The notes under the pieces are model-generated. The model saw only the letters and a list, made by a program, of their open reading frames with translations, was not told the origin of the DNA and did no database searches. A stretch of DNA of 64,000 bases from Sphingomicrobium lutaoense (GTDB taxonomy: Bacteria > Pseudomonadota > Alphaproteobacteria > Sphingomonadales > Sphingomonadaceae): contig NZ_JACICF010000001.1 of assembly GCF_014195685.1 (NCBI RefSeq), positions 1,249,317 to 1,313,316 on the forward strand, read 5' to 3'. This document shows positions 40,776 to 51,071 of this stretch, piece by piece; positions within the stretch are counted from its first letter, which is position 1, and each line of letters begins with the position of its first letter. A program made the position numbers and the translations under genes.

Positions 40776-41474
40776 TTAGGAGCAGGGCTCGATGTCTTCG
40801 GGCGCCGGGCGCGGGCCGCCGATCTCGAAGGCCGCAAAATAGGCCTGTGTGCCGTTGATTTCGGCGGTGGAGACGCGGCGCAGGCCGAGCGCGGCGAATT
40901 CGCAGTCGAGCAGTTCGGGGGGCATGCCGTGGCGCTTGATCGGGCGGTCGGCGTCGACGACGATCACCTGTCCGCCGGGCTTGAGCCCCGCGCGCAGGTG
41001 CCAGAGGAATTCATAGGGCTCGGCGACCTCGTGATACATATGGACGAGGAAGATGCGATCGAAGCTGCGGGCCGGGAGGCGCGGGTCGTTCGCGGCCCCC
41101 AGCCGGACCGCGACATTTTCGAGATCCTCACGCTGTACGCGCCGCGCGAGCTGGTCGCGCACGTCGCGCTGGATGTCCTGCGCGAGGACGCGCCCCTCCT
41201 CGCCCACCGCGCGGGCGAGACGGACGGTATAATAGCCTTCGCCCGCGCCGATATCGGCGACCACCATGCCGGGCGCGACGCCTGCCAGTTCCATCACCAG
41301 TTCGGCCTCGCCCAGCCGGTCGCGCGCGTCCTCGGTGGAGAAGCTGTCCGACACGATCGGGGCGACGTCGCGCCGGGCATCGGGGAAGCGCGGCGCATCG
41401 GTCGGGGTTTCGGCGCGGCAGGAAGCGAGCGCCAACGAGGCAAGCAGAAGGGTCCCGAAGGCCCTAGTCGACAT
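40776..41474 (-). CDS. Putative lipoprotein/exported SAM-dependent methyltransferase
   Basis: 232 residues. The N-terminus [20 protein letters not shown] is a lipoprotein signal with lipobox LASC. The rest is a class I methyltransferase: [20 protein letters not shown] (SAM motif I), [20 protein letters not shown] and [15 protein letters not shown] (motif IV/post). An exported SAM enzyme is odd because SAM is cytoplasmic; the family is uncharacterised, so the signal may be real with a different ligand. It starts 11 bp inside prfB's end, so it is translationally coupled to it. Confidence 0.75.
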   Translation of the reverse strand: MSTRAFGTLLLASLALASCRAETPTDAPRFPDARRDVAPIVSDSFSTEDARDRLGEAELVMELAGVAPGMVVADIGAGEGYYTVRLARAVGEEGRVLAQDIQRDVRDQLARRVQREDLENVAVRLGAANDPRLPARSFDRIFLVHMYHEVAEPYEFLWHLRAGLKPGGQVIVVDADRPIKRHGMPPELLDCEFAALGLRRVSTAEINGTQAYFAAFEIGGPRPAPEDIEPCS

Positions 41475-42591
41475 CCTCGACCTCGACCTTCTCGCCGGTC
41501 ACGCGCTGCGACAGGGCCGCCGCCATGAACTTGTCGAGATCGCCGTCGAGCACGTCGCTGGGCGAAGTCGACGTCACCCCGGTGCGCAGATCCTTCACCA
41601 ACTGGTAGGGCTGGAGGACATAGGAACGGATCTGGTGACCCCAGCCGATGTCGGTCTTGGAGGCATTGGCGGCATTGGCCTCTTCCTCGCGCCGTTGCAG
41701 CTCGGCTTCGTAGAGGCGCGCCTTCAGCTGCTTCATCGCCTCGGCCTTGTTCTTGTGCTGCGAACGCTGCGACTGGCTGGCGACCACGATATTGGTCGGC
41801 AAGTGGGTGATGCGCACCGCGCTGTCGGTGGTGTTGATATGCTGCCCGCCCGCGCCCGAGGCACGGTAGGTGTCGATGCGCAGATCGCTTTCGACGATAT
41901 CGATCTCGATGTCGTCGTCGACCTCGGGATAGACCCAGACGCTGGAAAAGCTGGTGTGGCGGCGCGCCGAGGAATCATAGGGGCTGATGCGAACGAGGCG
42001 ATGCACCCCGCTTTCGGTCTTTACATAGCCATAGGCATTCTCGCCCTTGAGGAGGAGCGTCGCCGACTTGATGCCCGCCTGTTCGCCCGCATGATAATCG
42101 ATCACCTCGACCTTCATGCCATGCCGTTCGGCCCAGCGCGCATACATGCGCTGGAGCATCTCGGCCCAGTCCTGGCTTTCGGTGCCCCCTGCCCCGGCAT
42201 GGACCTCGACATAGGCATTGTTGGCATCGGCTTCGCCCGCGAGCAGCGCCGCGACCTTGTCCTTCTCGGCCTTGGCGGCGAGCTTTTCGAGGCTCGCGAC
42301 GGCTTCGTCGACGAGCGCGCTGTCGCCTTCGGCCTCGGCCATTTCCATCAATTCGACCGTGTCGGCCAGTTCCTTCTCGATCGCCTGGGTGGCCTTGATC
42401 GCCTCGTCAAGACGGCCGCGTTCGCGCATGAGCGCCTGCGCTGCCTTGGGATCGTCCCAGAGCGTCGGGTCTTCGACCTTCGCATTCAACTCCTCGAGCC
42501 GCTTTTTCGCATTGTCCCAGTCGAGGAAACGGCGAAGCAGCGCGGTGGCAGCTTGAATCTGGTCTGAAAAGGCTTGCGCTTCGGCGCGCAT
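41464..42591 (-). CDS. prfB: Peptide chain release factor 2
   Basis: 375 residues in a single frame: the GGQ loop ([19 protein letters not shown]) for hydrolysis and [20 protein letters not shown] with SPY in place of the classical SPF stop-codon tripeptide, a variant common in alphaproteobacteria. There is no in-frame TGA near codon 26, so the programmed +1 frameshift of E. coli prfB is absent. Recognises UAA/UGA. 41 bp downstream of PBP1A. Confidence 0.95.
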   Translation of the reverse strand: MRAEAQAFSDQIQAATALLRRFLDWDNAKKRLEELNAKVEDPTLWDDPKAAQALMRERGRLDEAIKATQAIEKELADTVELMEMAEAEGDSALVDEAVASLEKLAAKAEKDKVAALLAGEADANNAYVEVHAGAGGTESQDWAEMLQRMYARWAERHGMKVEVIDYHAGEQAGIKSATLLLKGENAYGYVKTESGVHRLVRISPYDSSARRHTSFSSVWVYPEVDDDIEIDIVESDLRIDTYRASGAGGQHINTTDSAVRITHLPTNIVVASQSQRSQHKNKAEAMKQLKARLYEAELQRREEEANAANASKTDIGWGHQIRSYVLQPYQLVKDLRTGVTSTSPSDVLDGDLDKFMAAALSQRVTGEKVEVEDVD

Positions 42592-42632
42592 AACATGCTT
42601 CTTTCGTAAAATCGGGCGCTTGGGAGAAGCCC

Positions 42633-45191
42633 CTAGTAAATCCCGCCTTGCCTTTGCAAGAATTCGGCTTCGTCAGGCGGTTCGGGCGTCTTGGGCCGAA
42701 CCGGGCGCGTGACCACCGGAGCGGGCGCGACGGGCGCCTCCTCGGCTTCCTCGGCTTCCTCTTCGCGGCGGCGGAAGGTGCGGCGCGGCTCGGTCTCGGG
42801 CTTAAAGGCTTCCCAGATCACCGCCGAACGCCGTTCGACCGTCGTCGGGAAGGTGCCGAACACCCGTTCGCCGGTGAGCCGGTCGATCCGCACCATGCGG
42901 ATGCCGGGCGCGGCGACGAAGGGGGTCTTGGGATGGTCCTTCAAGGCCTTTTCGGCGAACATCTGGAAGACTGGCGCGGCAGTGCTTCCGCCCTGCGCGT
43001 AGCGGCCAAGGCTGCGGTTGTCGTCATAGCCGATATAGGTGCCGGTCACGATGTCGGGGGTGCCGCCGACGAACCAGACATTGGTCGGGCCCGACGTGGT
43101 GCCGGTCTTGCCGAACAGGGGGCGCTCGAGGCTGGCGAGCCGCACCGCGGTGCCGCGCTCGACCACGCCTTCGAGGATATGCACCATCTGGTAGGCGGCC
43201 TGAGGGTCGATGAGCTGGCGGCCGCGCTCGGGCGGGCGGGGCATGGGCCGGCCGTCATATTCGGCCATGTTGCACCGTTCCATCGCGGCGCAGCGATTGT
43301 CGGCGCGGTAGATGACCTTGCCCGAGCGGTCCTGCACGAAATCGATAATGCTCGGCTTCACCTCGCGGCCATGGTTGGCGAGTATGGCATAGGCGTTGGT
43401 GAGGCCCTGCACGGTGACTTCGCCCGCGCCGAGCGCGATCGAGAGATAGCGCGGATGGTCGCCCAGCCCGAGCTTGGCGGCGGTTTCGACGACCTTGTCC
43501 ATGCCGGTCTGGCTGGCCGCGCGGATGGTCATCAGGTTGCGCGACTGCTCGACCCCCCAGCGCAGCGTCTTGGGCCCCGAATAGCGGCCATCGAAGTTGC
43601 GGAAACATTTGTCACCCAGTTGCGCGCCCTGCCAGACGCAGAAAGGCTCGTCGGGGATGAGCGTAGCGGGCGTGAAGCCGTTTTCGAGCGCGGTGACATA
43701 GACGATCGGCTTGAAGGCCGAGCCCGGCTGGCGCTTGGCTTGGGTGGCGCGGTTATAGGGCGATCCTTCGACATCGAAGCCGCCGACCATCGCGAGCACG
43801 CGGCCGGTATCGACCTGCTCGGCGACGAAGCCGCCGCTCACCTCGGGGATCGAGCGCAGCGCATAGCGCCCGTCGCCTTCGTCCTTCACGACGATGATCA
43901 TGCCCGGGCGGAACTGGTCGAAGGCAAGGCCGCCGCGCCCGCGCACCGGCATCGAGGCCGCGCTGCGCGGCAGGGTCGCGGTGCTGCCGTCGGTGAAGCC
44001 GATGGTCGCCACCGAGCGGTCGCGGCGGAGGACCACCGCCTTGCGCCAGTCGGAAAAGCCGGTGCCGACCCGAGCGAGCCGAAGCTGGCTTTCCCAGTCC
44101 TGGTCCATGTCGATTGACAAGCCGAGATCGCGCCAGCCCTTGGGGCCATCGAACCGTGCCAGTTGCTCGCGCATCGCGGCGGCGGCGGCTTCCTGCATTT
44201 CGACATTCATCGAAGTGCGGACCCACAGGCCCCCGGCATAGACGCTGTTGGGGCCATCTTCGGCTTCCTCGCCATAGTCGGCGAGCAGCTTGCGCCTCAC
44301 TTCCTCGAGGAAATAGCCGCCCCTTTCCTTGAAGGGACGCGCGCTTCCGGTGGGGATGGCAGTCAGTTCGGTGGCGGCGGCTCGGGCGCGCTCGGCTTCG
44401 CTGATGAAGCCGTTCTTTTCCATTTCGCGCAGGACATAGTTGCGGCGGTTGGTCGCGCGCTGCTTGTTGCGAACGGGGTGATAATTGGCCGGACCCTTGG
44501 GGATCGCTGCAAGATAGGCCGCTTCGTGCAGGTCGAGTTCGCCGACATCCTTGTCGAAATAGGCGCGCGCGGCAGCCTGCACGCCATAGGCGTTCCGGCC
44601 AAGGAAGATCTCGTTGAGATAGAGGCTGAGAATTTCTTCCTTCGAGAGCGTGTCCTCGATGCGGAAAGCGAGCACCGCTTCGCGCGCCTTGCGCAGCACC
44701 GAATATTCATCGTCGCCCGAGAGGTTCTTGGCAACCTGCTGGGTGATGGTGGAGGAACCGCGCGAACGTCCGCCCCCGGTAGCTTCCTTGCGGATGAATT
44801 CGAGCACCGCGGCGGCAAGGCCCGGATAGTCGATCCCGCCGTGCGAGAAGAAGGTCTTGTCCTCGGCCGAGATGAAGGCCTGCACCACCATTTCGGGATA
44901 ATCGTCATAGGCCAGTTCGACGCGGCGCTGGCGGGCATAGGTGGCGATCGGTTCGCCGCTGTCACCGCGCACCATCGTCGGAAGCGCCGGGCGATAGGCG
45001 AGGATTTCCTCCTCGCTCATCACGTCATGCGAAAAGACGATCCAGAGAATCGACAAGGCCATGAGCCCCGCGAAGCCCAGCCAGAAGGCCCAGCGCAGCC
45101 AGCGTTTTTCGCGCCAGGGATCGAGCCGCGCATGTACGCGGGCGTTGAACGCCTCCATGTCGGGCAGGGGTATCGAAGGGATCTTCATCAC
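42633..45191 (-). CDS. mrcA: Bifunctional penicillin-binding protein 1A
   Basis: 852 residues: a transmembrane helix (about 34-53), a GT51 glycosyltransferase domain with [16 protein letters not shown] and [11 protein letters not shown], and a transpeptidase domain with the active serine in [17 protein letters not shown] and the [10 protein letters not shown] triad. The C-terminus is a Pro/Glu-rich tail ending [20 protein letters not shown]. Builds and crosslinks peptidoglycan at the inner membrane. It follows the amidase gene by 45 bp, pairing wall synthesis and cleavage in one unit. Confidence 0.95.
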   Translation of the reverse strand: MMKIPSIPLPDMEAFNARVHARLDPWREKRWLRWAFWLGFAGLMALSILWIVFSHDVMSEEEILAYRPALPTMVRGDSGEPIATYARQRRVELAYDDYPEMVVQAFISAEDKTFFSHGGIDYPGLAAAVLEFIRKEATGGGRSRGSSTITQQVAKNLSGDDEYSVLRKAREAVLAFRIEDTLSKEEILSLYLNEIFLGRNAYGVQAAARAYFDKDVGELDLHEAAYLAAIPKGPANYHPVRNKQRATNRRNYVLREMEKNGFISEAERARAAATELTAIPTGSARPFKERGGYFLEEVRRKLLADYGEEAEDGPNSVYAGGLWVRTSMNVEMQEAAAAAMREQLARFDGPKGWRDLGLSIDMDQDWESQLRLARVGTGFSDWRKAVVLRRDRSVATIGFTDGSTATLPRSAASMPVRGRGGLAFDQFRPGMIIVVKDEGDGRYALRSIPEVSGGFVAEQVDTGRVLAMVGGFDVEGSPYNRATQAKRQPGSAFKPIVYVTALENGFTPATLIPDEPFCVWQGAQLGDKCFRNFDGRYSGPKTLRWGVEQSRNLMTIRAASQTGMDKVVETAAKLGLGDHPRYLSIALGAGEVTVQGLTNAYAILANHGREVKPSIIDFVQDRSGKVIYRADNRCAAMERCNMAEYDGRPMPRPPERGRQLIDPQAAYQMVHILEGVVERGTAVRLASLERPLFGKTGTTSGPTNVWFVGGTPDIVTGTYIGYDDNRSLGRYAQGGSTAAPVFQMFAEKALKDHPKTPFVAAPGIRMVRIDRLTGERVFGTFPTTVERRSAVIWEAFKPETEPRRTFRRREEEAEEAEEAPVAPAPVVTRPVRPKTPEPPDEAEFLQRQGGIY

Positions 45192-45236
45192 GTTCTTCGC
45201 ATCGCCTGTAACGCCAAACCTCTCGCCCGAAAAGCG

Positions 45237-46115
45237 TCAGCGTGCCTGTCGGGTCGCCAAATCGGCCTCGATCGCGTCGGCGAGCGCGCGAACGAGCGTT
45301 GCGCGGCCTTCGGCTTCGGCCAGCCGTTCGGCATCGGCCTGGTTGGTGAGATAGCCCGCCTCGACAAGGATGCCGGGCACCTGGGCGCGGCGAAGCACGT
45401 GAAAATTGGCCGATTGCACCGGGGTGGGCCGCAATGGCACCGAACCGCGTGCACGGCGCAGCACGCGGCGGGCGAAGGCGTGCGAGGCCTCCATCTGCTC
45501 GCGCAGGGCAAGATCGGTGAGCAACGCCTCGACGAGGCTGTCGTCGGTGCTGACGACCGGGCCGATGCGCCGCGCCTCGGCAGCAGCAAGGTCGGCGGCT
45601 TCCTCGCTCGAGGCGACATCGGACAAGGCATAGAGCGTCACGCCGACCGCTTCGGGATTGGGCGCGCTGTCCATGTGGATCGAGACGAACAGGTCGGCGC
45701 CGATACGCCGCGCGATCGCCGCGCGCTGTTCGAGAGTGAGCCGGTCGTCGCCGTCGCGGGTGAGCGCGGTGCGCACGCGGCCGCGCTCGACCAGCCGTTC
45801 GCGCACTTCGCGGGCCATTGCCAGCGTGAGGCGTTTCTCGACCAGCCTTCCCCCCAGCCCGGTCGCGCCGCCATCGACACCGCCATGACCGGGATCGATG
45901 AGCACAAGGGGCTGGCCCGGGAGCCGTGCATCGCTGATCTCGACATTGCCGACCGCTTCGGGGAGCGCGACGGTGAGACCGCCCTGCCGCGCTTCACCCA
46001 CCAGCGCTTCCTCGGCGAGCGGGCGCGACGGGGCACCCTCGAAGCGCGGCCAGAAAATGAAGGCAAGCACGGCGGCCCCAACAATGAAGGCGGCCAGGAG
46101 GAGACGGCGGGTCAT
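45237..46115 (-). CDS. N-acetylmuramoyl-L-alanine amidase (Amidase_3)
   Basis: 292 residues. An N-terminal hydrophobic segment (MTRRLLLAAFIVGAAVLAFI) anchors or exports it. The Amidase_3 domain carries zinc ligands in VLIDPGHGGVDGGATG, GGRLVEKRLTLAMA and FVSIHMDSAPN, and the catalytic glutamate in GILVEAGYLTNQ. It cleaves the amide between MurNAc and L-Ala in periplasmic peptidoglycan, as AmiA/B/C do at division. No AMIN domain is seen. The chosen ATG has a weak ribosome site. First gene of the amidase-PBP1A-prfB-methyltransferase-thyA run. Confidence 0.9.
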   Translation of the reverse strand: MTRRLLLAAFIVGAAVLAFIFWPRFEGAPSRPLAEEALVGEARQGGLTVALPEAVGNVEISDARLPGQPLVLIDPGHGGVDGGATGLGGRLVEKRLTLAMAREVRERLVERGRVRTALTRDGDDRLTLEQRAAIARRIGADLFVSIHMDSAPNPEAVGVTLYALSDVASSEEAADLAAAEARRIGPVVSTDDSLVEALLTDLALREQMEASHAFARRVLRRARGSVPLRPTPVQSANFHVLRRAQVPGILVEAGYLTNQADAERLAEAEGRATLVRALADAIEADLATRQAR

Positions 46116-46474
46116 GCCCCGTTTGATGCGCAAGCCTGCCGCAAAGGGCAAGCGCAATGGCGAGACGTTATTGCGGCATGGCGCGCCCGGTGCTAGGCGG
46201 TGGAGCAACCGGTTATTCCGATACCGGCAGTGCCATGGCCGATTTCCGGACCATGGATGACAAGGTTGACGCTGCATGATGTCACAGGACGCACGAATCG
46301 AGCTCGCATTCCCGCAGAGCCGTGCGTCATTCGCCGCCTCTCCGGCGATGGCAGATGCAGCAGCAGCAGACATTTTCAGACAATCCGCCCCGGACAGCGC
46401 CAAAATCGCGCCCGGGGCCGTTTCAATCGCGCGCCGCGAGGCTCTGGTCCCGCCGCGCGCATGGAGAATTTTCG
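46116..46474. other. Divergent intergenic region and rne leader
   Basis: No gene. Direct structure: CCGGT...ACCGG (46209-46227, 9-nt loop) and two CCATGG palindromes (46233-46238, 46251-46256) with TTCCGG between. The rne part of the leader is likely long, which fits RNase E autoregulation through its 5' UTR in other bacteria; this is inference. Confidence 0.5.
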
Positions 46475-48916
46475 ATGTCCACGCGCATGCTAATCGACGC
46501 GCGCCACCCGGAAGAAACCCGGGTCGCCGTCACCAATGGAAACCGTATCGAGGAGTTTGATTTCGAATCCTCCGAGCATAAACAGCTCAAGGGAAATGTT
46601 TATCTAGCCAAGGTCACGCGGGTCGAACCCTCGCTTCAGGCCGCCTTCGTCGATTATGGCGGCAACCGGCACGGCTTCCTCGCTTTCAGCGAAATCCATC
46701 CCGACTATTACCAGATCCCCAAGTCCGACCGCGAAGCGCTGCTCGCCGAAGAGGCCGAGCATGCCGCCGAGGAAGAGCGCCTGCGCAATGCCGAGGACGA
46801 GGACGAGCATGACGAGGAAGGCGCCGAGGAAAACGGCGAGCTCGACGAGGCCGGTACCGGTTCGGATGCCTCGCCCGTCGATGAAAGCGCCGTCAACGAA
46901 GTGCGCAAGAAGCGCCAGGCGCTACGCCGTCGCTACAAGATCCAGGACGTCATCCAGCGCCGCCAGGTGCTGCTCGTGCAGGTCGTCAAGGAAGAGCGGG
47001 GCAACAAGGGTGCCGCGCTGACCACCTATCTGAGCCTTGCGGGCCGTTATTGCGTGCTCATGCCCAACACCAGCCATGGTGGCGGCATCTCGCGCAAGAT
47101 TTCGAACGGCAAGGACCGCAAGCGCCTCAAGCAGATCATGTCGGACCTCAAGCTGCCGTCCTCGATGGGGCTGATCGTCCGCACCGCGGGCCTCAGCCGC
47201 ACCAAGACCGAGATCAAGCGCGATTTCGACTATCTTGCGCGCCTGTGGGACGAAATCCGCGAGAAGACGCTGAAAAGCGCCGCGCCCGCGCTCATCTATC
47301 GCGACAGCGACCTGGTGAAGCGGGCGATCCGCGACCTTTATTCGCGCGAGATCGACGAAGTGCTGGTCGAAGGCGAGGAAGGCTATACCGCCGCCCGCCG
47401 CTTCATGAAGTTGCTGATGCCCAGCCACGTCAAGCGGGTGAAGCAGTATGACGACCCCACTCCCATCTTTCAGAAATATGGCATCGAGGACCAGCTGTCG
47501 GGCATGTACAACCCGGTCGTGCAGCTGAAGTCGGGGGGCTATCTGGTCATCAACCCGACCGAGGCCCTGGTGTCGATCGACATCAACTCGGGTCGTTCGA
47601 CCCGCGAGCACAATATCGAGCAGACGGCTTTCCAGACCAACCTGGAAGCCGCCGCCGAGATCGCGCGCCAGTTGCGCCTGCGCGACATGGCGGGCCTTAT
47701 CGTCATCGACTTCATCGACATGGAACAGAACAGCCATGGCCGGAAGGTCGAGAAGGCGATGAAGGAAGCTCTGAAGAACGACCGGGCGCGCATCCAGGTT
47801 GGGCGCATCAGTTCCTTCGGCCTGATGGAAATGAGCCGCCAGCGCCTGCGCACCGGCGTGCTCGAGGCCTCGACGCACAGCTGCCCGCATTGCGACGGCA
47901 CCGGCCTGATGCGCACTGCCTCTTCCTCGGGTCTTTCCGCGCTGCGCATGATCGAGGACGAAGCCGCGCGCGGGAAAGGCAATCGCATCCTTCTTCGTGC
48001 CGGGCATGAAGCCGCGATCTTCCTTCTTAACAAGAAGCGTGCCGAACTGGCCGAGGTCGAACAGCGCTACGGCGTGACCGTCGAAGTCGCGATCGACGAG
48101 GCGTTCGAAGGCGCCAAGATGAGCGTCGAGAGCCAGGGACCGCGGCCGCCCAAGCCGCAGCAGGCCAGGTCGCGCCCCAGCGAAGCCGAACCCGAGGTCG
48201 AGGAAACCGAGGATCTCGAAGCGCCCGACGCCGAGGAAGAAGAGGAAGAGCGCGAAAGCCGTCCGCGCCGCCGCCGTCGTCGTGGCGGTCGGGGCCGTCG
48301 CCGTGGTCGCGGTCGCGGTGAAGAGCAGCAGGGCGAGCGCCAGGAAGAGGGCGACGCGCCTGCCGAGGCCGGGGAAGCCGAACAGCAGGACCGCGATGGG
48401 CAAGACAGCGAAGAGCCCAAGGCCAAGCCCAAGCCTTCGCGCCGCAGGAAGGCCGCCGCCGAGAAGGCCGATGCCGATGGCAGCGACGATGCGGGCGATG
48501 AAAAGCCCAAGCGGTCGCGTTCGCGCAAGCCCAAGAGCGAGGAGAAGGCCGAGGACAAGGCCGACGACCGGGCCGACGCCGGCGAGGAAAAGGAAGAAAA
48601 GCCCAAGACCCGCCGCCGTCCGCGCGCCAAGAAGGCCGAGACCGCGAGCGAGGACAAGGCTTTTGCCGACAAGAGCGAGGACAAGTCCGAGGACAAGCCC
48701 AAGCGTCGCAAGGCGCCGGCGAAGAAGGCCAAGGAGGAGGACGCGCCGAAGGTCGAGGAAAAGCCCAAGCCCGCCGCCAAGTCCAAGCCGGCCGCCAAGT
48801 CGAAGCCCAAGGAAGACAAGGCCGCCGCCAACGAGGATGGCGCCAAGGGCAAGGACGGATCGGACGCCAAGGACGAGCCGCGCCGCACCGGTTGGTGGCA
48901 GCGGACCTTCGGATAA
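46475..48916 (+). CDS. rne: Ribonuclease E
   Basis: 813 residues. The S1 domain (about 36-200) is split by a highly acidic insertion (about 90-150), as usual in alphaproteobacteria. Catalytic aspartates lie in ALVSIDINSGRSTRE and LIVIDFIDMEQNSHG; the Zn-link is THSCPHCDGTGLM. From about 560 the protein is a disordered acidic/basic tail with arginine-rich blocks ([18 protein letters not shown]), the degradosome scaffold. Start at 46475: GGAG 8 nt upstream. It is the main mRNA-decay and rRNA-processing endonuclease. Confidence 0.95.
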   Translation: MSTRMLIDARHPEETRVAVTNGNRIEEFDFESSEHKQLKGNVYLAKVTRVEPSLQAAFVDYGGNRHGFLAFSEIHPDYYQIPKSDREALLAEEAEHAAEEERLRNAEDEDEHDEEGAEENGELDEAGTGSDASPVDESAVNEVRKKRQALRRRYKIQDVIQRRQVLLVQVVKEERGNKGAALTTYLSLAGRYCVLMPNTSHGGGISRKISNGKDRKRLKQIMSDLKLPSSMGLIVRTAGLSRTKTEIKRDFDYLARLWDEIREKTLKSAAPALIYRDSDLVKRAIRDLYSREIDEVLVEGEEGYTAARRFMKLLMPSHVKRVKQYDDPTPIFQKYGIEDQLSGMYNPVVQLKSGGYLVINPTEALVSIDINSGRSTREHNIEQTAFQTNLEAAAEIARQLRLRDMAGLIVIDFIDMEQNSHGRKVEKAMKEALKNDRARIQVGRISSFGLMEMSRQRLRTGVLEASTHSCPHCDGTGLMRTASSSGLSALRMIEDEAARGKGNRILLRAGHEAAIFLLNKKRAELAEVEQRYGVTVEVAIDEAFEGAKMSVESQGPRPPKPQQARSRPSEAEPEVEETEDLEAPDAEEEEEERESRPRRRRRRGGRGRRRGRGRGEEQQGERQEEGDAPAEAGEAEQQDRDGQDSEEPKAKPKPSRRRKAAAEKADADGSDDAGDEKPKRSRSRKPKSEEKAEDKADDRADAGEEKEEKPKTRRRPRAKKAETASEDKAFADKSEDKSEDKPKRRKAPAKKAKEEDAPKVEEKPKPAAKSKPAAKSKPKEDKAAANEDGAKGKDGSDAKDEPRRTGWWQRTFG

Positions 48917-48925
48917 TGACATCGG

Positions 48926-48960
48926 GCGCGCGCCTGGCACCCTGGCGTCCGGGCGCGCGC
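48926..48960 (+). terminator. Possible terminator hairpin after rne
   Basis: GCGCGCGCC and GGCGCGCGC form a 9-bp all-GC stem with a 17-nt loop just past the rne stop; no T-run follows, so it may need Rho or act only as a 3' end stabiliser. Confidence 0.45.
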
Positions 48961-48999
48961 TTCACTTGCCATTCATCCATCTCGTGTGAAAATTCGGGA

Positions 49000-50361
49000 A
49001 TGTCCCGTTTCTTTCGCCTGATGCTCCAGTCGATGGCAGCCTTGCTGCTGTTCAGCGCGCTGGTGGCGCGACCCGCTTATGCCCAGTCGGTCCTCAGGGA
49101 TGCCGAGACCGAGGCGCTGTTCGCCGACATCAGCGCGCCGCTCATCGAGGCGGCGGGGCTTCGGCCCGAGAATGTCGAGATCGTCCTTCTCAACGATGAC
49201 AGCATCAATGCCTTCGTCGCGGGCGGACAGATCGTCTATATCCATTCGGGCCTCATCATCGAGGCCGACAATGTGAACCAGGTCCAGGGCGTGATCGCCC
49301 ATGAGCTGGGCCATGTCGCGGGCGGGCATATCATCCGCTTCGGCGAAGGCGTCGGACAGGCGACCAACATCACCATCATCTCGCTCCTGCTCGGCGCGGC
49401 CGCAATGGCCGCGGGCGCGGGCGATGCGGGCATGGGCATCATGGCCGCGGGCCAGCGCGCCGCGATGGGGCAGTTCCTTGCCTTCACCCGTGCACAGGAA
49501 GCCAGCGCCGACCAGGCCGGTGCGCGCTATCTTGGCGAAGCCGGAATTTCGGGCCGGGGCAGCATCGAATTCTTCCGCAAGCTCGAAAACCAGGAATATC
49601 GGCTGAACATTCCGCAGGAAGACAGCTACAACCGCACCCATCCCCTGTCGCGCGAGCGCGTCGCCGCGCTGACCGACGTCTATGAAAAGGACCCCGCGTG
49701 GGACCGCCCGGTCGATCCCCACCTGGAAGCGCGTTTCCAGCGCATCCGTGCCAAGCTCCTGGGCTTCGTCAATCCCGATCGGGCGCTGCGCGAATTTCCG
49801 CATGGCAACAACAGCCTCGAAGCGCGCTATGCGCGTGCCTATGCCTATCATCGCGGGGTTCGCCCCGAGGCATCGCTGGCCGAAGTCGAGGCGCTCGACG
49901 CGCAATATCCCGACGATCCCTATATCCTGGAAATGAAGGGTCAGTTCCTGCTGGAGAACGGCCGTCCCGAGGAAGCGCTTCCCGCGCTGCGCCGCGCGAC
50001 CGAGCTGGCGCCTGACCAGCCGCTCATCGCGACGACCTTCGGCCATGCACTGATCGCGACCGAGCAGCGCGAGCATTATGAGGAAGCCAAGCGGCTCCTG
50101 AAGGCAGCGGTGGTGCGCGACCGGCAGAATCCCTTTGCCTGGTATCAGCTGGGCGTCATCTATTCGGCAGAGGGCGATGAAGCGCGCGCTTCGCTGGCCA
50201 GCGCCGAGAGGCAGCAGATGCTGGGTCAGCACCGCCTTGCCATGGTCTCGGCCAAGCGCGCGATGAACGGCATTCCCGCGGGCAGCGCCGACTGGATCCG
50301 CGCACAGGATATCATGATGACCAGCGAGCATCTGGTCGAGAAAATGAAGGACAAGCGTTGA
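49000..50361 (+). CDS. M48 zinc metalloprotease with TPR repeats (BepA-like)
   Basis: 453 residues; signal peptide MSRFFRLMLQSMAALLLFSAL through AYA. The HExxH motif is VIAHELGHVAGGHII and the third ligand lies in AQEASADQAGARYL. A hydrophobic hairpin (about 120-150) follows, then a C-terminal TPR half (ILEMKGQFLLENGRPEEALP, PFAWYQLGVIYSAEGDEA). BepA degrades stalled outer-membrane proteins and helps LptD maturation, and the domain order agrees. The stop overlaps the DsbA-like start (TGATG), so the two are coupled. Confidence 0.9.
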   Translation: MSRFFRLMLQSMAALLLFSALVARPAYAQSVLRDAETEALFADISAPLIEAAGLRPENVEIVLLNDDSINAFVAGGQIVYIHSGLIIEADNVNQVQGVIAHELGHVAGGHIIRFGEGVGQATNITIISLLLGAAAMAAGAGDAGMGIMAAGQRAAMGQFLAFTRAQEASADQAGARYLGEAGISGRGSIEFFRKLENQEYRLNIPQEDSYNRTHPLSRERVAALTDVYEKDPAWDRPVDPHLEARFQRIRAKLLGFVNPDRALREFPHGNNSLEARYARAYAYHRGVRPEASLAEVEALDAQYPDDPYILEMKGQFLLENGRPEEALPALRRATELAPDQPLIATTFGHALIATEQREHYEEAKRLLKAAVVRDRQNPFAWYQLGVIYSAEGDEARASLASAERQQMLGQHRLAMVSAKRAMNGIPAGSADWIRAQDIMMTSEHLVEKMKDKR

Positions 50362-51071
50362 TGGCGAAATCGCTTCTGGGGGCGGGACTGGTAGGCGGCC
50401 TGATCGGTGCTCTGCTGGTCGGAGCGACAGGCTATTTCCTTGCGCCCGAGTTGCTCGGCGACCGGCTGGTGCGCGAGACGCTGCTCGACCAGCCCGAAAT
50501 GCTGCTCGAGGCGGGCGATGTTCTGCGCGACCGGCAGTTCGCGCCGCTGATCGATGCCAATCGCGACCTGTTCGAGACGCCTTACGGATCGAGTTTCAAG
50601 GGTGCCGAAGACCCGCAAGTCGTGATGGTCGAATTTTTCGATTATGCCTGCGGCTATTGCCGGCAGACCAAGCCCGAGATCGAACGGCTGATCAAGGAAA
50701 TGCCCGATCTCAAGGTCGTCTATCGCGAACTGCCCGTGCTGGGCCCCAACAGCGTGGTTGCCGCCAAGGCGTCGCTGGCCGCGTCCGATGCGGGCAAGTT
50801 CCACCAGTTCCACGACAAATTGTTCGAGCTGGGCGGCCCCAATGCCGAGAATATCAAGAAGGCGCTTCAGGCAGCGGGATTGGGCGACGTGCCGCTCGAC
50901 GATCCGCGCTACGATTCGGAGCTGCAGAAGAATTACGAGCTGGCCAACCTGGTGAATGCTTCGGGAACGCCGACCTTCGTGATCGGCAACCGCGTGATCC
51001 CCGCCGCCGAGGGCTATGACAGCTACAAGGCGGCGATTGCCGCGGCGCGGCGCTCGAACGGCGAGAGCTAG
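50361..51071 (+). CDS. DsbA-family thiol:disulfide oxidoreductase
   Basis: 236 residues with an N-terminal membrane anchor or signal (LLGAGLVGGLIGALLVGATG). The thioredoxin-fold domain starts near 90: MVEFFDYACGYCRQTKPEIE with a CGYC active site, and ASGTPTFVIGNRVIPA with the cis-proline. Similar to Com1/DsbD-like DsbA proteins that oxidise or isomerise periplasmic thiols; LptD disulfides would be a plausible client next to a BepA-like protease. ATG at 50361 overlaps the protease stop. Its stop shares the palindrome CTAG with the convergent rlmE stop. Confidence 0.88.
   Translation: MAKSLLGAGLVGGLIGALLVGATGYFLAPELLGDRLVRETLLDQPEMLLEAGDVLRDRQFAPLIDANRDLFETPYGSSFKGAEDPQVVMVEFFDYACGYCRQTKPEIERLIKEMPDLKVVYRELPVLGPNSVVAAKASLAASDAGKFHQFHDKLFELGGPNAENIKKALQAAGLGDVPLDDPRYDSELQKNYELANLVNASGTPTFVIGNRVIPAAEGYDSYKAAIAAARRSNGES

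Noticed and set aside
42500-42591. A programmed frameshift in prfB
   Set aside because: The reading frame is unbroken and no internal TGA follows a CTT slip site.
46276-46560. A 94-codon frame upstream of and overlapping rne
   Set aside because: It runs out of frame into the rne coding region and has no family pattern; probably leader RNA.
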